From contig CALXXN010000002.1 in NCBI GenBank assembly GCA_944392695.1, positions 1 to 64,000 on the forward strand: 64,000 nt of DNA, written 5' to 3'. The stretch is from an uncultured Spirochaetales bacterium (GTDB taxonomy: Bacteria > Spirochaetota > Spirochaetia > Sphaerochaetales > Sphaerochaetaceae). The translations under genes were made by a program, and so were the position numbers. A model generated the notes under the pieces. That model did no database searches. It had not been told where the DNA came from and saw only the letters and a list, made by a program, of their open reading frames with translations. This document shows, piece by piece, positions 45,085-53,812 of the stretch (positions are counted from its first letter, which is position 1; each line of letters starts with the position of its first letter).

Positions 45085-45112
45085 TTGACATCATGCTTCA
45101 CAGTGATATCAT
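45085..45112 (+). promoter_or_regulatory. Promoter of the SPFH-RHH operon
   Basis: -35 TTGACA (45085-45090), 16-base spacer, -10 TATCAT (45107-45112). Confidence 0.65.
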
Positions 45113-45122
45113 GATGATATCA
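45104..45122. promoter_or_regulatory. Tandem palindromic operator, TGATATCA x2
   Basis: Two copies of the 8-bp palindrome TGATATCA, at 45104-45111 and 45115-45122, are spaced 11 bp (one helical turn) and overlap the -10 element. Such arrays are typical of ribbon-helix-helix repressors, and one is encoded in this operon. Confidence 0.65.
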
Positions 45123-45153
45123 TCAAGAAGCAAGCAAAGGAGGCTTTCAAACG

Positions 45154-46143
45154 ATGAACAACATCACAGAGAAGAGGATCAATCCACAAAAGGGTGTCGC
45201 CGCCCTTGTGCTCATAACCCTGGCCTTGGCCGCAGCCATAGCAGGAATCGTGATCGTATCGGTACTCTATGAAGGTGAGTGGATTACTGATGTCGTATTC
45301 GGGACCATGCTCACTATCCTGATCCTGCTGTGCTGTGTGATCCCCTGCCTTTATGCAGGGCTCAAGCTCGTCGGCCCTAACGAGGCCATGGTGCTCTCGC
45401 TCTTCGGACGTTATGTCGGGACGATCTACGACGAGGGCTTGCACTTCGTTAATCCGTTCTGCCAGGCTGTCTACCCGAAAGACAGTGATGGGGAGGAGAA
45501 GAACATTCCACTTTCATCACTGAAGATCGAGCTCGGGAAGAACGCACCCCGCCGCAGGGTCTCCACGAAGTTGATGACCTTCGTCAACGGCAACCAGAAG
45601 GTCAATGACAAGCTTGGCAACCCGATCGACATCAGTGCTGTCGTGATCTGGAAGGTCATGGATGCGACCAAGGCCGTCCTTGATGTGGACAACTACAGCG
45701 CCTTCCTGTCCAACCAGACAGACAGCATCGTACGCGACATCGCCCGCCTCTACCCCTATGACGACATGGACGATGTTGATGATGAGATGACACTGCGTGG
45801 TTCTTCGGAGAAGATCGCCGAGGAGATGAAATCCGAACTGCAGAAGCGTGTCGCACCCGCTGGTATCGTGATCGAGGATGTCAGGATCAACCAGCTCGCC
45901 TACGCCCCTGAGATCGCATCCGCCATGCTGCAGAGGCAGCAGGCCACTGCGGTTATCGCGGCCCGCTCGAAGATCGTCGAGGGTGCTGTCGGCATGGTCG
46001 AGATGGCACTCAAGAGGATCGAGGCTGATGGCATGGTCGAGCTCGATGATGAGCGCAAGGCCCAGATGGTCGGCAACCTCATGGTCGTGCTCTGTGGCAA
46101 CAGGGAAGTCAACCCGATAGTCAACACAGGATCCATCTACTGA
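45154..46143 (+). CDS. SPFH/Band 7 (stomatin-like) membrane protein
   Basis: A 329-residue protein with two N-terminal membrane segments (~14-38 and ~47-72), then an SPFH domain from [20 protein letters not shown] to the coiled region [21 protein letters not shown]. Members form large membrane rings that organise microdomains and quality control. There is no adjacent NfeD or FtsH. Its stop overlaps the ATG of an RHH regulator. Confidence 0.9.
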   Translation: MNNITEKRINPQKGVAALVLITLALAAAIAGIVIVSVLYEGEWITDVVFGTMLTILILLCCVIPCLYAGLKLVGPNEAMVLSLFGRYVGTIYDEGLHFVNPFCQAVYPKDSDGEEKNIPLSSLKIELGKNAPRRRVSTKLMTFVNGNQKVNDKLGNPIDISAVVIWKVMDATKAVLDVDNYSAFLSNQTDSIVRDIARLYPYDDMDDVDDEMTLRGSSEKIAEEMKSELQKRVAPAGIVIEDVRINQLAYAPEIASAMLQRQQATAVIAARSKIVEGAVGMVEMALKRIEADGMVELDDERKAQMVGNLMVVLCGNREVNPIVNTGSIY

Positions 46144-46322
46144 TGCAGGACAAGGCACGAAAACAGATTCCACTCAGGGTGTCGGCCAAGCTCTACGATG
46201 AGCTGAGCCGCTGGGCGGAGGATGAGTTCCGCTCCCTGAACGGCCAGATCGAGTACATCCTGACCGAGGCTGTAAGGAAGCGCGGCCGCCACAAGGACAG
46301 CCCTGAAGCCCAGGATGAATGA
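46143..46322 (+). CDS. Arc-like ribbon-helix-helix DNA-binding protein
   Basis: A 59-residue protein: KQIPLRVSAKLYDELSRWAE (the beta strand IPLRVS and first helix) followed by FRSLNGQIEYILTEAVRKR (second helix). This is the Arc/MetJ/CopG fold. It starts within the TGA of the SPFH gene (TGATG). The operon promoter carries two TGATATCA palindromes one turn apart, so autoregulation is likely (inference). Confidence 0.85.
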   Translation: MQDKARKQIPLRVSAKLYDELSRWAEDEFRSLNGQIEYILTEAVRKRGRHKDSPEAQDE

Positions 46323-46328
46323 CCCACA

Positions 46329-46383
46329 GGCATCCACCTCCCCTCTTTTCCAAGGCAGGGGCTGGTGGGTGCCCTGTCTTGTC
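46329..46383 (+). terminator. Long hairpin terminator after the SPFH-RHH operon
   Basis: Ggcatccacc (46329-46338) pairs with ggtgggtgcc (46364-46373), with an inner cccct/agggg stem; ctgtctt follows. Confidence 0.65.
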
Positions 46384-46470
46384 ATCTTGCCAGAGATGGC
46401 ATTCTTCTTGGAAACAGGCTACCATCACTAGCAGCAGGGGGTGGAGCGTATCCCGTCCAGGAGAGTCACA

Positions 46471-47730
46471 ATGAAGGTGTATTTTCTCAAACACAAGGAC
46501 AACATCGCAGCAGAAATATTGTTCAATGAAGTGACAGGTGGATTGGAAAGCGTCATTTCAGTGGTGGATGAAAAGGCCCTGCCAATTTGTTCCCAGGATG
46601 GTCACACGGAAAACCTTGAAGCCTGGTGGTACAACAGGGCCGTGCCCCGCTCCAGGAGCGATATCAGGAAACTGCTTGACAGGGAACATGTCCAGACAAG
46701 CCAGAGCCTGCTGTTGAACAACCTTGGCCTGAGCATGACAGATGCGTTCTGGGTATGTCCTGCAGGACATGAGATCAAATGGGAGGAGGTATCGTTCCAT
46801 CTGAACCCCCCTGCCTCTGGAGACCAGGAGATGGTACAAGGCTTCCAAGGCACATGGTGGTCCGCACAATTCACTCCAGCCGCCTCGACAGGTGGAGAGC
46901 TCAGGAAGAACTGGACATTCACCAATGGCAGGTTCGAACTGCTGAAAGGGAACCTGTCTGCCTACTATTTCCAACAGTCCCTCAATGAAGTCATTGCAAG
47001 CAAGGTCCATGAGGCACAGGGCTATGGCAACTACGTTCCGTACCACCTCGTCAGGTTCAAGGATGGCTCGATGGGATGTGCCTGCCCCTGTTTCACAAAC
47101 GAACATGTCGAACTGGTCCCTGCCTGGGAAATCTTCGCAAAACACCGTGGGGAAGCGCATGAAGGTTCCATGCTTGATGCCTATGTCTCCTATGCAGAGG
47201 CGGAGGGTTTTGACAGGCAAAGTGTCCGGAACCATATCGACTACATGTTCACAACAGATTTCCTATTGTCGAATACGGACAGGCATTCAAGCAATCATGG
47301 GCTCTTGAGGAACAGTGACAGCCTGGAGGCGATCGGGCCTGCCCCGGTATTCGACACAGGTAACAGCATGTTCCACCTTGGTGGAGGGATAAGCAGTTTC
47401 CATGACCTGTTCCACCTCAGGGTATCGAGCCTATACGATACTGAGGATGAAATCATGGACAATGTAAGGAATCCATCCCTTGTGGACATCTCCAAGCTCC
47501 CATCAAAGGAGGAGATCCTGTCAATCTTGAAGAAAGACCCCGTCGTCGCTCCTTCCGCAGAAAGGCTGTATTCCTATTTCGAATTCAAAGCTAATATCAT
47601 CCTAGCCAGGCAGCGTGGCCTGACCATGCGCCAGATCGAGGACCGTATCGCCTCTGCCATGGGGGATGATGAGGAGAGGACTGACATCAACAAGGCCTGG
47701 TCTGCTTTCTGGGGTTCATTAGAAGCATGA
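46471..47730 (+). CDS. HipA-like kinase without an adjacent HipB
   Basis: A 419-residue protein whose C-terminal half has HipA kinase-fold motifs: catalytic-loop NTDRHSSNHG (268-277; Asp270, His272, Asn275) and metal-binding VFDTG (Asp295). The region TGGELRKNW to FELLKG (140-160) is where HipA-type kinases bind ATP. HipA toxins phosphorylate glutamyl-tRNA synthetase and cause persistence; related stand-alone kinases also exist. No HipB-like helix-turn-helix gene is next to it. AGGAGA precedes ATG 46471. Confidence 0.75.
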   Translation: MKVYFLKHKDNIAAEILFNEVTGGLESVISVVDEKALPICSQDGHTENLEAWWYNRAVPRSRSDIRKLLDREHVQTSQSLLLNNLGLSMTDAFWVCPAGHEIKWEEVSFHLNPPASGDQEMVQGFQGTWWSAQFTPAASTGGELRKNWTFTNGRFELLKGNLSAYYFQQSLNEVIASKVHEAQGYGNYVPYHLVRFKDGSMGCACPCFTNEHVELVPAWEIFAKHRGEAHEGSMLDAYVSYAEAEGFDRQSVRNHIDYMFTTDFLLSNTDRHSSNHGLLRNSDSLEAIGPAPVFDTGNSMFHLGGGISSFHDLFHLRVSSLYDTEDEIMDNVRNPSLVDISKLPSKEEILSILKKDPVVAPSAERLYSYFEFKANIILARQRGLTMRQIEDRIASAMGDDEERTDINKAWSAFWGSLEA

Positions 47731-47774
47731 GGGAGCCCCTTCCCCATCACCTGTCTTTTGACTAGGATTCACAC

Positions 47775-48605
47775 ATGCAGGATTTTCAGAAGATGGTCGT
47801 CCTGATCGACGCCGACAACACACAGCTCAGCAAGATCGAGGATGTACTGCACGAAGTGTCCACCTATGGACGCATAGTTGTGAAGAAAGCCTATGGCAAC
47901 TTCACCAAGCCCAACCTCAAGAAGTGGGAGAACAAGATCAAGAGCCTCGCGATCAAGGCCTATCAGCAATACGACTACGTAGCCGGCAAGAACACGACAG
48001 ACATAGCCATCGTCATCGATGCGATGGACCTCCTCCATACGGGGATGTATGACGCGGTCGTGATTGTCTCAAGCGACAGCGACTTCACCCCGCTGGCGGT
48101 CAGGCTACGGGAGAACGGGACCTATGTCATCGGTGTTGGTGAGAAGAAGACCCCCGAGGCCTTCTGCAACGCCTGTGACAACTTCATCTACCTCGAGCTC
48201 CTGGGAGCTGAGGAGGCGAAACCCGCCCCTGCCCCCAAGGCGAAGACCTCGAAGCCCAGGACTCAGAAGGGCAAGGGCCAGAAGAACGCGGGAAGCAGCA
48301 CAGCAGAGCCCCAGGTGCAGGTTGAAGAGAAGGAGCCAGAGGCTTCCCGTGGTCCGGTCGATGCCGACATCAATGAGATCCATGCCCTCCTGCGCATCGC
48401 CTTCGAGCGATTCGATGAGGATGATGAGGGTTATGTCGATATCAGCAACGCCGGAGTCTATATCAAACGTGTCAAACCAGAGTTCGACCCGAAGTCCTAT
48501 GGCTATCCAAAGCTTTCGAAGCTGATCCGCGACTTCCCTTCCCTATACGACTTCAAGACCAACCCTGGTGGAGGCTTCTCCTACCGCTGCCGTCCAAGGG
48601 GCTGA
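47775..48605 (+). CDS. NYN domain RNase-like protein with OST-HTH/LOTUS domain
   Basis: A 276-residue protein. Residues 1-140 are a NYN (PIN-like) domain: VVLIDADN, NTTDIAIVIDAMDLL, VSSDSDFTPLAVRLRE, with the acidic residues expected for a metal-dependent RNase. A Pro/Ala/Lys-rich linker (~145-195) leads to a C-terminal OST-HTH/LOTUS domain (~200-270), an RNA-binding fold. It probably cleaves RNA; the target is unknown. The 3' end overlaps the convergent ABC-F gene by 53 bases. Confidence 0.87.
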   Translation: MQDFQKMVVLIDADNTQLSKIEDVLHEVSTYGRIVVKKAYGNFTKPNLKKWENKIKSLAIKAYQQYDYVAGKNTTDIAIVIDAMDLLHTGMYDAVVIVSSDSDFTPLAVRLRENGTYVIGVGEKKTPEAFCNACDNFIYLELLGAEEAKPAPAPKAKTSKPRTQKGKGQKNAGSSTAEPQVQVEEKEPEASRGPVDADINEIHALLRIAFERFDEDDEGYVDISNAGVYIKRVKPEFDPKSYGYPKLSKLIRDFPSLYDFKTNPGGGFSYRCRPRG

Positions 48606-50115
48606 GCAGGACCATCCCCTCATCCCCTTCACGCACTACGAGGAGTTCCCTATCACAAAGCCTCTGGCGGAAGAGCGCGTCATGGCTGACCAGGACCAGC
48701 GTGAGCCTTCCTGCCGCGAGGATCTCCTCAAGCGACATGATGGCTGTCAGGTCGAGGTGGTTCGTCGGCTCATCCAGGATCATCAAGGCAGGGTGCCTGC
48801 GTATGGCGAGCACGATATCAAGCTTGCGCAGTTCTCCTGGTGATGGGGCTGGCAGCCCATCTGCGAACGAAGTGGCATCACAGCCAAGTCGGAAGAGGTC
48901 TGACACGACACTCCCCCGCTCATCATCGTCCAAGGCCCTGAAGGCCTCGAGGAGGCGCCTGCTGTCATCAGCACCGTACTCCTGCTTTATATAAGCACAA
49001 CGTCCCCCTCCCCATCTAGACAAGGCCTCCTCCCAGACATGTCTGACAAGAAGGGTCTTGCCAGCGCCATTCACGCCTGTGATGGCGCTATGGCTCCCTG
49101 GAGGGAAGTCGATGGATGGGACCTTCAAGACATAGCCACCTGCCCTGAGCTCACAAGAAGCGACCGACAAGGCTGAATGCAGGCTTGCGAAGCTGGCGTC
49201 AGACAGCCCGCTCTTGCGCAGGCGCACAGTGGAGAGCGCATCCAGCTCGGCTTCCTTGCCCAGCCTCCTCGTCTCGATGGCCTTCATGCGCTGGGCGTCC
49301 TTCCTGTCCTTGCCCGTCAGCCTGGCAGCGTCTATGCGTCCAGCGGCATCATGGTCCTTTGGGTCGATATTCCGCTTGGAAAGCCTTGATGAGGAAGAGG
49401 CGACCTTGCCCTCAAGCTGGCGCTGGGAAGAGCCAAGCCTTCCTGCTTCCGCCTCCAAGGCCTGGCGCTGGGAAAGCAGGGACCTCTCCCGGGAATCCTT
49501 CTCCTCCCAGGCCTCCTGTACTGGCAGTGGTATGTCCAACACCGTGGCACTCATCCCAGCACCAAGCCTGGAGAAGATCAGGGTACGCTTCGACAGGCTC
49601 TCCAGGAAGGCCCTGTCATGGCTGATGATGAGGCCAACGCCATCATAGGAGCGCAGGGCCTCAAGCACCAAGGCCTTCGACTCCCCATCCAAGTGGTTGG
49701 TCGGCTCATCAAGCACAAGCACTGAAGGCTGACGGGAAAGTGCGAGGTAGACCTGGAGGCGCTTGCGCTCACCCCCTGAAAGCGTGTCGACACGCTCCAT
49801 CATCCCCTCCTCCAGGCCCAGGACCTGGCGTAGCCGGACAGAAGAGGACTCGTAGTCATACAGGTAGGCGTAATCATCGACCTCAAGTCCTTGGAAGAGC
49901 TGGGGGCAATAAGCGACAGGACCAGAGGCCGTGACCGAGCCGGAATCTGGTTCAAGCAAGCCTGCCGCGATCAAGGCGAGCGTGGTCTTGCCAGTCCCGT
50001 TGGAACCGGTGAGGGAGGTCCAGCCTTCATTGAAACTCAATGAAAGGTCCTCGAAGAGGGGCACGGTGGATGATGGGTATGAGAAATGGATGTGGGAAAG
50101 TGTGAGGAAAGACAT
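48553..50115 (-). CDS. ABC-F family ATPase
   Basis: A 520-residue protein with two ATPase domains and no membrane part. Domain 1: GSNGTGKT, signature LSGGERKR, LVLDEPTNHLD. A charged linker (~205-300) follows. Domain 2: GVNGAGKT, a degenerate signature PSPGELRK, and LMILDEPTNHLD. ABC-F proteins act on ribosomes, as translation factors or as antibiotic-resistance proteins; which applies is open. GGAGG precedes the ATG. Confidence 0.9.
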   Translation of the reverse strand: MSFLTLSHIHFSYPSSTVPLFEDLSLSFNEGWTSLTGSNGTGKTTLALIAAGLLEPDSGSVTASGPVAYCPQLFQGLEVDDYAYLYDYESSSVRLRQVLGLEEGMMERVDTLSGGERKRLQVYLALSRQPSVLVLDEPTNHLDGESKALVLEALRSYDGVGLIISHDRAFLESLSKRTLIFSRLGAGMSATVLDIPLPVQEAWEEKDSRERSLLSQRQALEAEAGRLGSSQRQLEGKVASSSSRLSKRNIDPKDHDAAGRIDAARLTGKDRKDAQRMKAIETRRLGKEAELDALSTVRLRKSGLSDASFASLHSALSVASCELRAGGYVLKVPSIDFPPGSHSAITGVNGAGKTLLVRHVWEEALSRWGGGRCAYIKQEYGADDSRRLLEAFRALDDDERGSVVSDLFRLGCDATSFADGLPAPSPGELRKLDIVLAIRRHPALMILDEPTNHLDLTAIMSLEEILAAGRLTLVLVSHDALFRQRLCDRELLVVREGDEGMVLLSPLDGSGRRSLHQGWS

Positions 50116-50210
50116 GCGTGGGGCCTCCAGGTCGAAGTTCTTCAGATGGTCTTCCTACGCATTACAATGGCTCTTTCCTCCAAAGCCAAGGCTAAACGTA
50201 AAACCCCCAC

Positions 50211-50240
50211 TTGCACAAGAGGGCCCTTTTGTGGCATAAA
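50211..50240 (+). promoter_or_regulatory. Promoter of tRNA-Gly
   Basis: -35 TTGCAC (50211-50216), 18-base spacer, -10 CATAAA (50235-50240), ending 14 bases before the tRNA. Confidence 0.5.
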
Positions 50241-50254
50241 CTGAGCCATCGATT

Positions 50255-50326
50255 GCGAAAGTAGCTCAGTGGTAGAGCTCCACCTTGCCAAGGTGGATGT
50301 CGCGGGTTCAAGTCCCGTCTTTCGCT
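50255..50326 (+). tRNA. tRNA-Gly (anticodon GCC)
   Basis: Complete cloverleaf: acceptor GCGAAAG/CTTTCGC, D arm GCTC/GAGC, anticodon stem CCACC/GGTGG with loop TTGCCAA (anticodon GCC), T arm CGGG-TTCAAGT-CCCG. Discriminator T; CCA not encoded. Confidence 0.96.
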
Positions 50327-50333
50327 TCAAAAG

Positions 50334-50370
50334 AACCCCGGATGACAGGTGTCAGCTGGGGTTTTCTCTT
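50334..50370 (+). terminator. Intrinsic terminator of tRNA-Gly
   Basis: Aacccc...ggggtt with an inner tgaca/tgtca stem, followed by ttttctcttt. Confidence 0.8.
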
Positions 50371-50395
50371 TGTCAGGGGGCATGGATGCTTTCCC

Positions 50396-50515
50396 ATGCC
50401 CCCTGTGGTATCGCTCACTTTATCAATCGTCGCCGCCATCCCTGTGACGCTCATCTTCATCTTCCTACAGCGATACCTCATCACCGGACTGACAAGCGGT
50501 GCTGTGAAGGAGTGA
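50396..50515 (+). pseudogene. 3' fragment of a MalG-type sugar ABC permease gene
   Basis: The last ~32 codons of this open stretch, LSIVAAIPVTLIFIFLQRYL then ITGLTSGAVKE, match the extreme C terminus of MalG-family carbohydrate permeases (FIFLQRYFVxGLTAGAVKG). Everything upstream of it is gone: tRNA-Gly and its terminator lie directly before. It still has its own downstream terminator. This is the scar of a lost transporter operon. Confidence 0.75.
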
Positions 50516-50534
50516 TTGGAACACAGCCAAACGT

Positions 50535-50563
50535 GGGGCCCAGACACAAGGGCCCCTTGCTTT
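50535..50563 (+). terminator. Intrinsic terminator after the permease remnant
   Basis: Ggggccc (50535-50541) pairs with gggcccc (50550-50556), followed by ttgcttt. Confidence 0.75.
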
Positions 50564-50744
50564 ACCCAGCCTCTGTCCAACACACACCAAAGCCACACAG
50601 AAACCCACCTGGCACACGGTGCACACCATCTTCTCCATTTTCATCACACTTTACTTCTCTAATACTTGCCAACATGCCAATCTTGTCCACACTCCCCATG
50701 CCTAATGTTGGCTCATCAACAAAGAAAACATGGAGGAACGCAAG

Positions 50745-51500
50745 ATGTTCAGGAAAACCATCACAATCATCGCAGTGGCCGCACTTGCCGCCACATCCCT
50801 TTTCGCAGCTGACACATATGAGAGTGGTCTCATGTACTATGCGAACGAATCAATCGATGCAAGTGACGAATATGTCGCCCAGTCAAGGGAGGCTACGATC
50901 GAGTTCACAGCAGTCGACGGTTCACCCTATGAGACAAAGAGCGCCAGTGCGACCTACGCACTTAAGAACTACGGCCGCAACATCCAGCGCTCGATCAGTG
51001 GAGAGAGCGAGGTCTTCGCCCTGCTCGACTCCATCTATGATGGCTATGTCATGACACCCTTCAACGATGCGGTCATCTCCTATGACTATGACCAGCTCGA
51101 CAACCAGGTTGTGGATGGCGTCGACTGCGAGGTATATGAGTTCGATGTCGCACTTGACTCCAACTCCTTCTTCGCAGGCAGCCGCCCTGACCAGGTCCTC
51201 GGCTACGACAACTCAGATGACGACTACGACGGGGATGTCGTAATGACCGTCTACCTCGATGCCACCTCCGGCCAGCTCATCCGCCAGGTCGCCACGATCA
51301 AGGTCGATTCCACGCTGAGCTACATCCAGACCACAGACTTCACTTCATTCGAGGCCGATGGCAATACGATCACAGTCCCCGCCACAGTGGTCACGGAAGG
51401 CCAGATCAAGACCGCCTCAGGTGCAGTGACCGATGTCACATCCTTCAAGGCGGCGGAGACCTTCTCTGGCTACGCTCTTGCTGATGGCTGGCACGATTGA
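50745..51500 (+). CDS. Secreted protein of unknown function
   Basis: A 251-residue protein with signal peptide MFRKTITIIAVAALAATSLFA, cleaved probably before ADTYESG. The mature part is beta-rich and acidic (DNSDDDYDGDVVMTVYLD), with a pattern like periplasmic LolA/YceI-type sheets, but I assign no family. GGAGG lies 8 bases before the ATG at 50745. It is monocistronic with a clear terminator. Confidence 0.78.
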   Translation: MFRKTITIIAVAALAATSLFAADTYESGLMYYANESIDASDEYVAQSREATIEFTAVDGSPYETKSASATYALKNYGRNIQRSISGESEVFALLDSIYDGYVMTPFNDAVISYDYDQLDNQVVDGVDCEVYEFDVALDSNSFFAGSRPDQVLGYDNSDDDYDGDVVMTVYLDATSGQLIRQVATIKVDSTLSYIQTTDFTSFEADGNTITVPATVVTEGQIKTASGAVTDVTSFKAAETFSGYALADGWHD

Positions 51501-51532
51501 CGCCAGGATCAGATACAATCCTTTCACCTACT

Positions 51533-51563
51533 GGGGAGCGGGCATGAGCCCCTCCCCTCTTTC
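51533..51563 (+). terminator. Intrinsic terminator
   Basis: Ggggag-c-gggc-atga-gccc-ctcccc followed by tcttt. Confidence 0.85.
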
Positions 51564-51669
51564 CATTAATTGCATGAACAAGGAAAAAGGCCTCACATCA
51601 CAGTGTCAAAACCACCCAGCGAAGACAATAATGAAGGAGTACCAAAGACCATGTTCACAACAGTACCTG

Positions 51670-51703
51670 AAAAAAAGCGGACCCTGTCAGTGGCAGGATC
51701 CGC
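51670..51703 (-). terminator. Intrinsic terminator on the minus strand
   Basis: Minus strand: AGCGGA(t)CCTG ... CAGG(g)TCCGCT, followed by a run of seven T. It overlaps the 3' end of the small gene 51687-51905. Confidence 0.85.
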
Positions 51704-51905
51704 TAGTGGCACGAGGTGAGCACGTGGAATTTCCGAACCCCCTATCCTCATCCTCATTCTCCTTGAGACACGCTTCCTCATAGCGTCTCAACAGCTCAAT
51801 GGCTGCGGATGAGAAGATTGAAGAAAAGCGTTCGATGATTTCCTCGTTGCTCATAGCCAAATCATCATATTGTCTTGTTTCAGTCGTTTCACACGTGTGT
51901 TTCAT
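51687..51905 (-). CDS. Small hypothetical protein
   Basis: A 72-residue open frame (an internal Met gives 55 residues) with one amphipathic helix (NEEIIERFSSIFSSAAIELL then RRYEEACLKENEDED). No family is recognised. It is supported mainly by position: its last codons form one arm of a strong minus-strand terminator, and no other gene would use that terminator except by read-through from the gene upstream. Confidence 0.45.
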   Translation of the reverse strand: MKHTCETTETRQYDDLAMSNEEIIERFSSIFSSAAIELLRRYEEACLKENEDEDRGFGNSTCSPRATSGSCH

Positions 51906-51944
51906 TGATATTTCAATAAAACCAATCTTTCTTTGGTATGATTT

Positions 51945-53267
51945 TTATTTTCGTCTTATCAGGCTATCACAAGGGGTAGTGAATTCAATGGCAGGGCTGA
52001 GGCTTGGTGAAAGCCCCATGGCCTCCGCTTCAGTCTTGAAGGCCTTGGCATAGGCATCTGAGGGAAAGCTCTGCTTGATATCCACCGTGATACGGCGTCC
52101 TGAATCAATCATGTTCGCACCAAGCCCCTTGGTTCCTGAGTTGTACAGGTGGATTGATTCCACCTTATCAGCGATCCCTCCAAGCCGGATCCGTCCGAGG
52201 TAACTCAGGATGAAGGTATCAAGGGCCATTCCTTCGAAGAAGCCCATCATCGACTGCTTCGCCTCATAGCCCTCGAGGCTGTCCAGCTTCTCAAAGAGCC
52301 CACGTATCATCCTGGCACTGTTGCGGCAACGTGCAGGAGAGCGCTGCTTGTCCATCAGGTCACGCCAGGATGAGACAACCTCCTCGACAGATGAATCCTT
52401 GTAGTATGGAAGGATAAGTGTTGAGACACAGTTCTTGAAGGTTTCATCACAGCCAAGTGCATGACGCATGTCAAAGGCCGTATCCGCCTTGACCGGCTTG
52501 TCAGCATCGGGATTAACACTGAGTATGGCTCGTGACATCAGGAGAGTGGCGAAGATGGCAGGCGTCGCATGGACCTCCTTCATCTTGGAAAGGAAGTCAT
52601 CACGCTCAAAGACAAGTTCGTAACGCCAGGAGGTACCGCCATGTTCCTCATCGCCTTCCACCAGGTGGTAGCCCTCCTTGGGCAAATCCAGCTCTTCCAC
52701 TTCCTCGACAGGTCCGAAGTCCTGGAAGAAGGGATCGTAAGCCAGCCCTTCTGGAAGCGGGTCACCTGGCAGGCATACACCATCCTCCGGCTCGCTGTAC
52801 TGCCTCCGTTCTTCGAAGTAGGTCCAAATCAGGGTCTCAGCGAATGGCATGATGCCTCGTCCATCACAGAGGGCATGGTGGAATAAGATGTAGATGCTCC
52901 TGTCCCAATACGTGATGTCGACAAGATGGTGTCCACAAGACAAGGAACCAAGACTCGCAAGACACTTGCTGTGCCGTGCTGTCATGGATACAGGGTTCTG
53001 CACTATGTAGAAGTCACCATCGACCTCCAAGGCCTTTGTGTCCACATAGGGGAAGCGGTTCAACGAGCTGTGCAATGCACGGTTCAAGGCATCTCCATGC
53101 ACCTTCTCGAAAAGACGGAACTCAAGGACCTCGCTCTCCACGCCACGCAGCTTGTACAGGTAGCTCTGACCCGCCCGGATCCTCTCATTACGGCCCCCTG
53201 GTACGGAACCAGAACTTGAAGCAAGCGTACGCCTGCAGCTACGTTCAAGTGCTTTCAAGATATTCAC
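51945..53267 (-). CDS. Condensation/acyltransferase-fold (HHxxxDG) protein
   Basis: A 440-residue protein of the CoA-dependent acyltransferase superfamily. The catalytic motif is FHHALCDGRG (HH-x3-DG), and a second typical region ends ILSYLGRIRLGG, where such enzymes have the DFGWG-like latch. Relatives include alcohol acyltransferases and condensation domains. It stands alone, so no product can be inferred. Confidence 0.75.
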   Translation of the reverse strand: MNILKALERSCRRTLASSSGSVPGGRNERIRAGQSYLYKLRGVESEVLEFRLFEKVHGDALNRALHSSLNRFPYVDTKALEVDGDFYIVQNPVSMTARHSKCLASLGSLSCGHHLVDITYWDRSIYILFHHALCDGRGIMPFAETLIWTYFEERRQYSEPEDGVCLPGDPLPEGLAYDPFFQDFGPVEEVEELDLPKEGYHLVEGDEEHGGTSWRYELVFERDDFLSKMKEVHATPAIFATLLMSRAILSVNPDADKPVKADTAFDMRHALGCDETFKNCVSTLILPYYKDSSVEEVVSSWRDLMDKQRSPARCRNSARMIRGLFEKLDSLEGYEAKQSMMGFFEGMALDTFILSYLGRIRLGGIADKVESIHLYNSGTKGLGANMIDSGRRITVDIKQSFPSDAYAKAFKTEAEAMGLSPSLSPAIEFTTPCDSLIRRK

Positions 53268-53812
53268 GATGACATCCTCCTGGAAAGGAAGATGCCCGAT
53301 AGCTGTTTCTTTTGTGTTTCAGCATGATGTCATATTTGACTCAGCAATACAGCATCAGGTTGCCTAGAAGATAGTATTCCGATAGGAATATTAGTTTATA
53401 TGATATGAATATCATAGCATTATAATGGTATTTTTACAGTAACTTTCCGATAAGACAAACCAGCTTCCAATTGAGGACATGTAGGACTCAGGACCATGTA
53501 TGCGCAAACTGGCATTCCACACAAGCTCTTACCCATCAATGACTGACATCTTCATCTGTGACATGAATCGTAATAATATGGTTATTAGCTTATTCGATAT
53601 GGTTTATAAAAAGTACACATAATAAAATTATTATATTTTATATGGTTTAAATATCATTATTCATGCTTTCTGCTATCTTACCGACTTGTTTCAACAATGG
53701 TAACTACTAAATCCTCATCAGTGATGATATATATCCAACTTCATTATCAAATGGGTATTACGTGTTTTGATTTCATTGCAATTGATTAATGGTGCTGGCT
53801 ACAATCATTTCC
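53268..53812. other. AT-rich intergenic stretch without a gene
   Basis: About 545 bases with no credible open frame on either strand. From about 53380 the sequence is strikingly AT-rich compared with the window. It holds several inverted repeats, among them TATTCC-gata-GGAATA (near 53375) and TATGATAT-ga-ATATCATA (53399-53416). Confidence 0.7.
53399..53416. promoter_or_regulatory. Palindrome in the AT-rich stretch
   Basis: TATGATAT-GA-ATATCATA, 8-bp perfect arms. Possibly an operator, but no regulator is adjacent. Confidence 0.35.

Noticed and set aside
53268-53812. Prophage or plasmid attachment region
   Set aside because: No integrase, no tRNA fragment and no direct repeat pair could be seen, despite the AT-rich composition.
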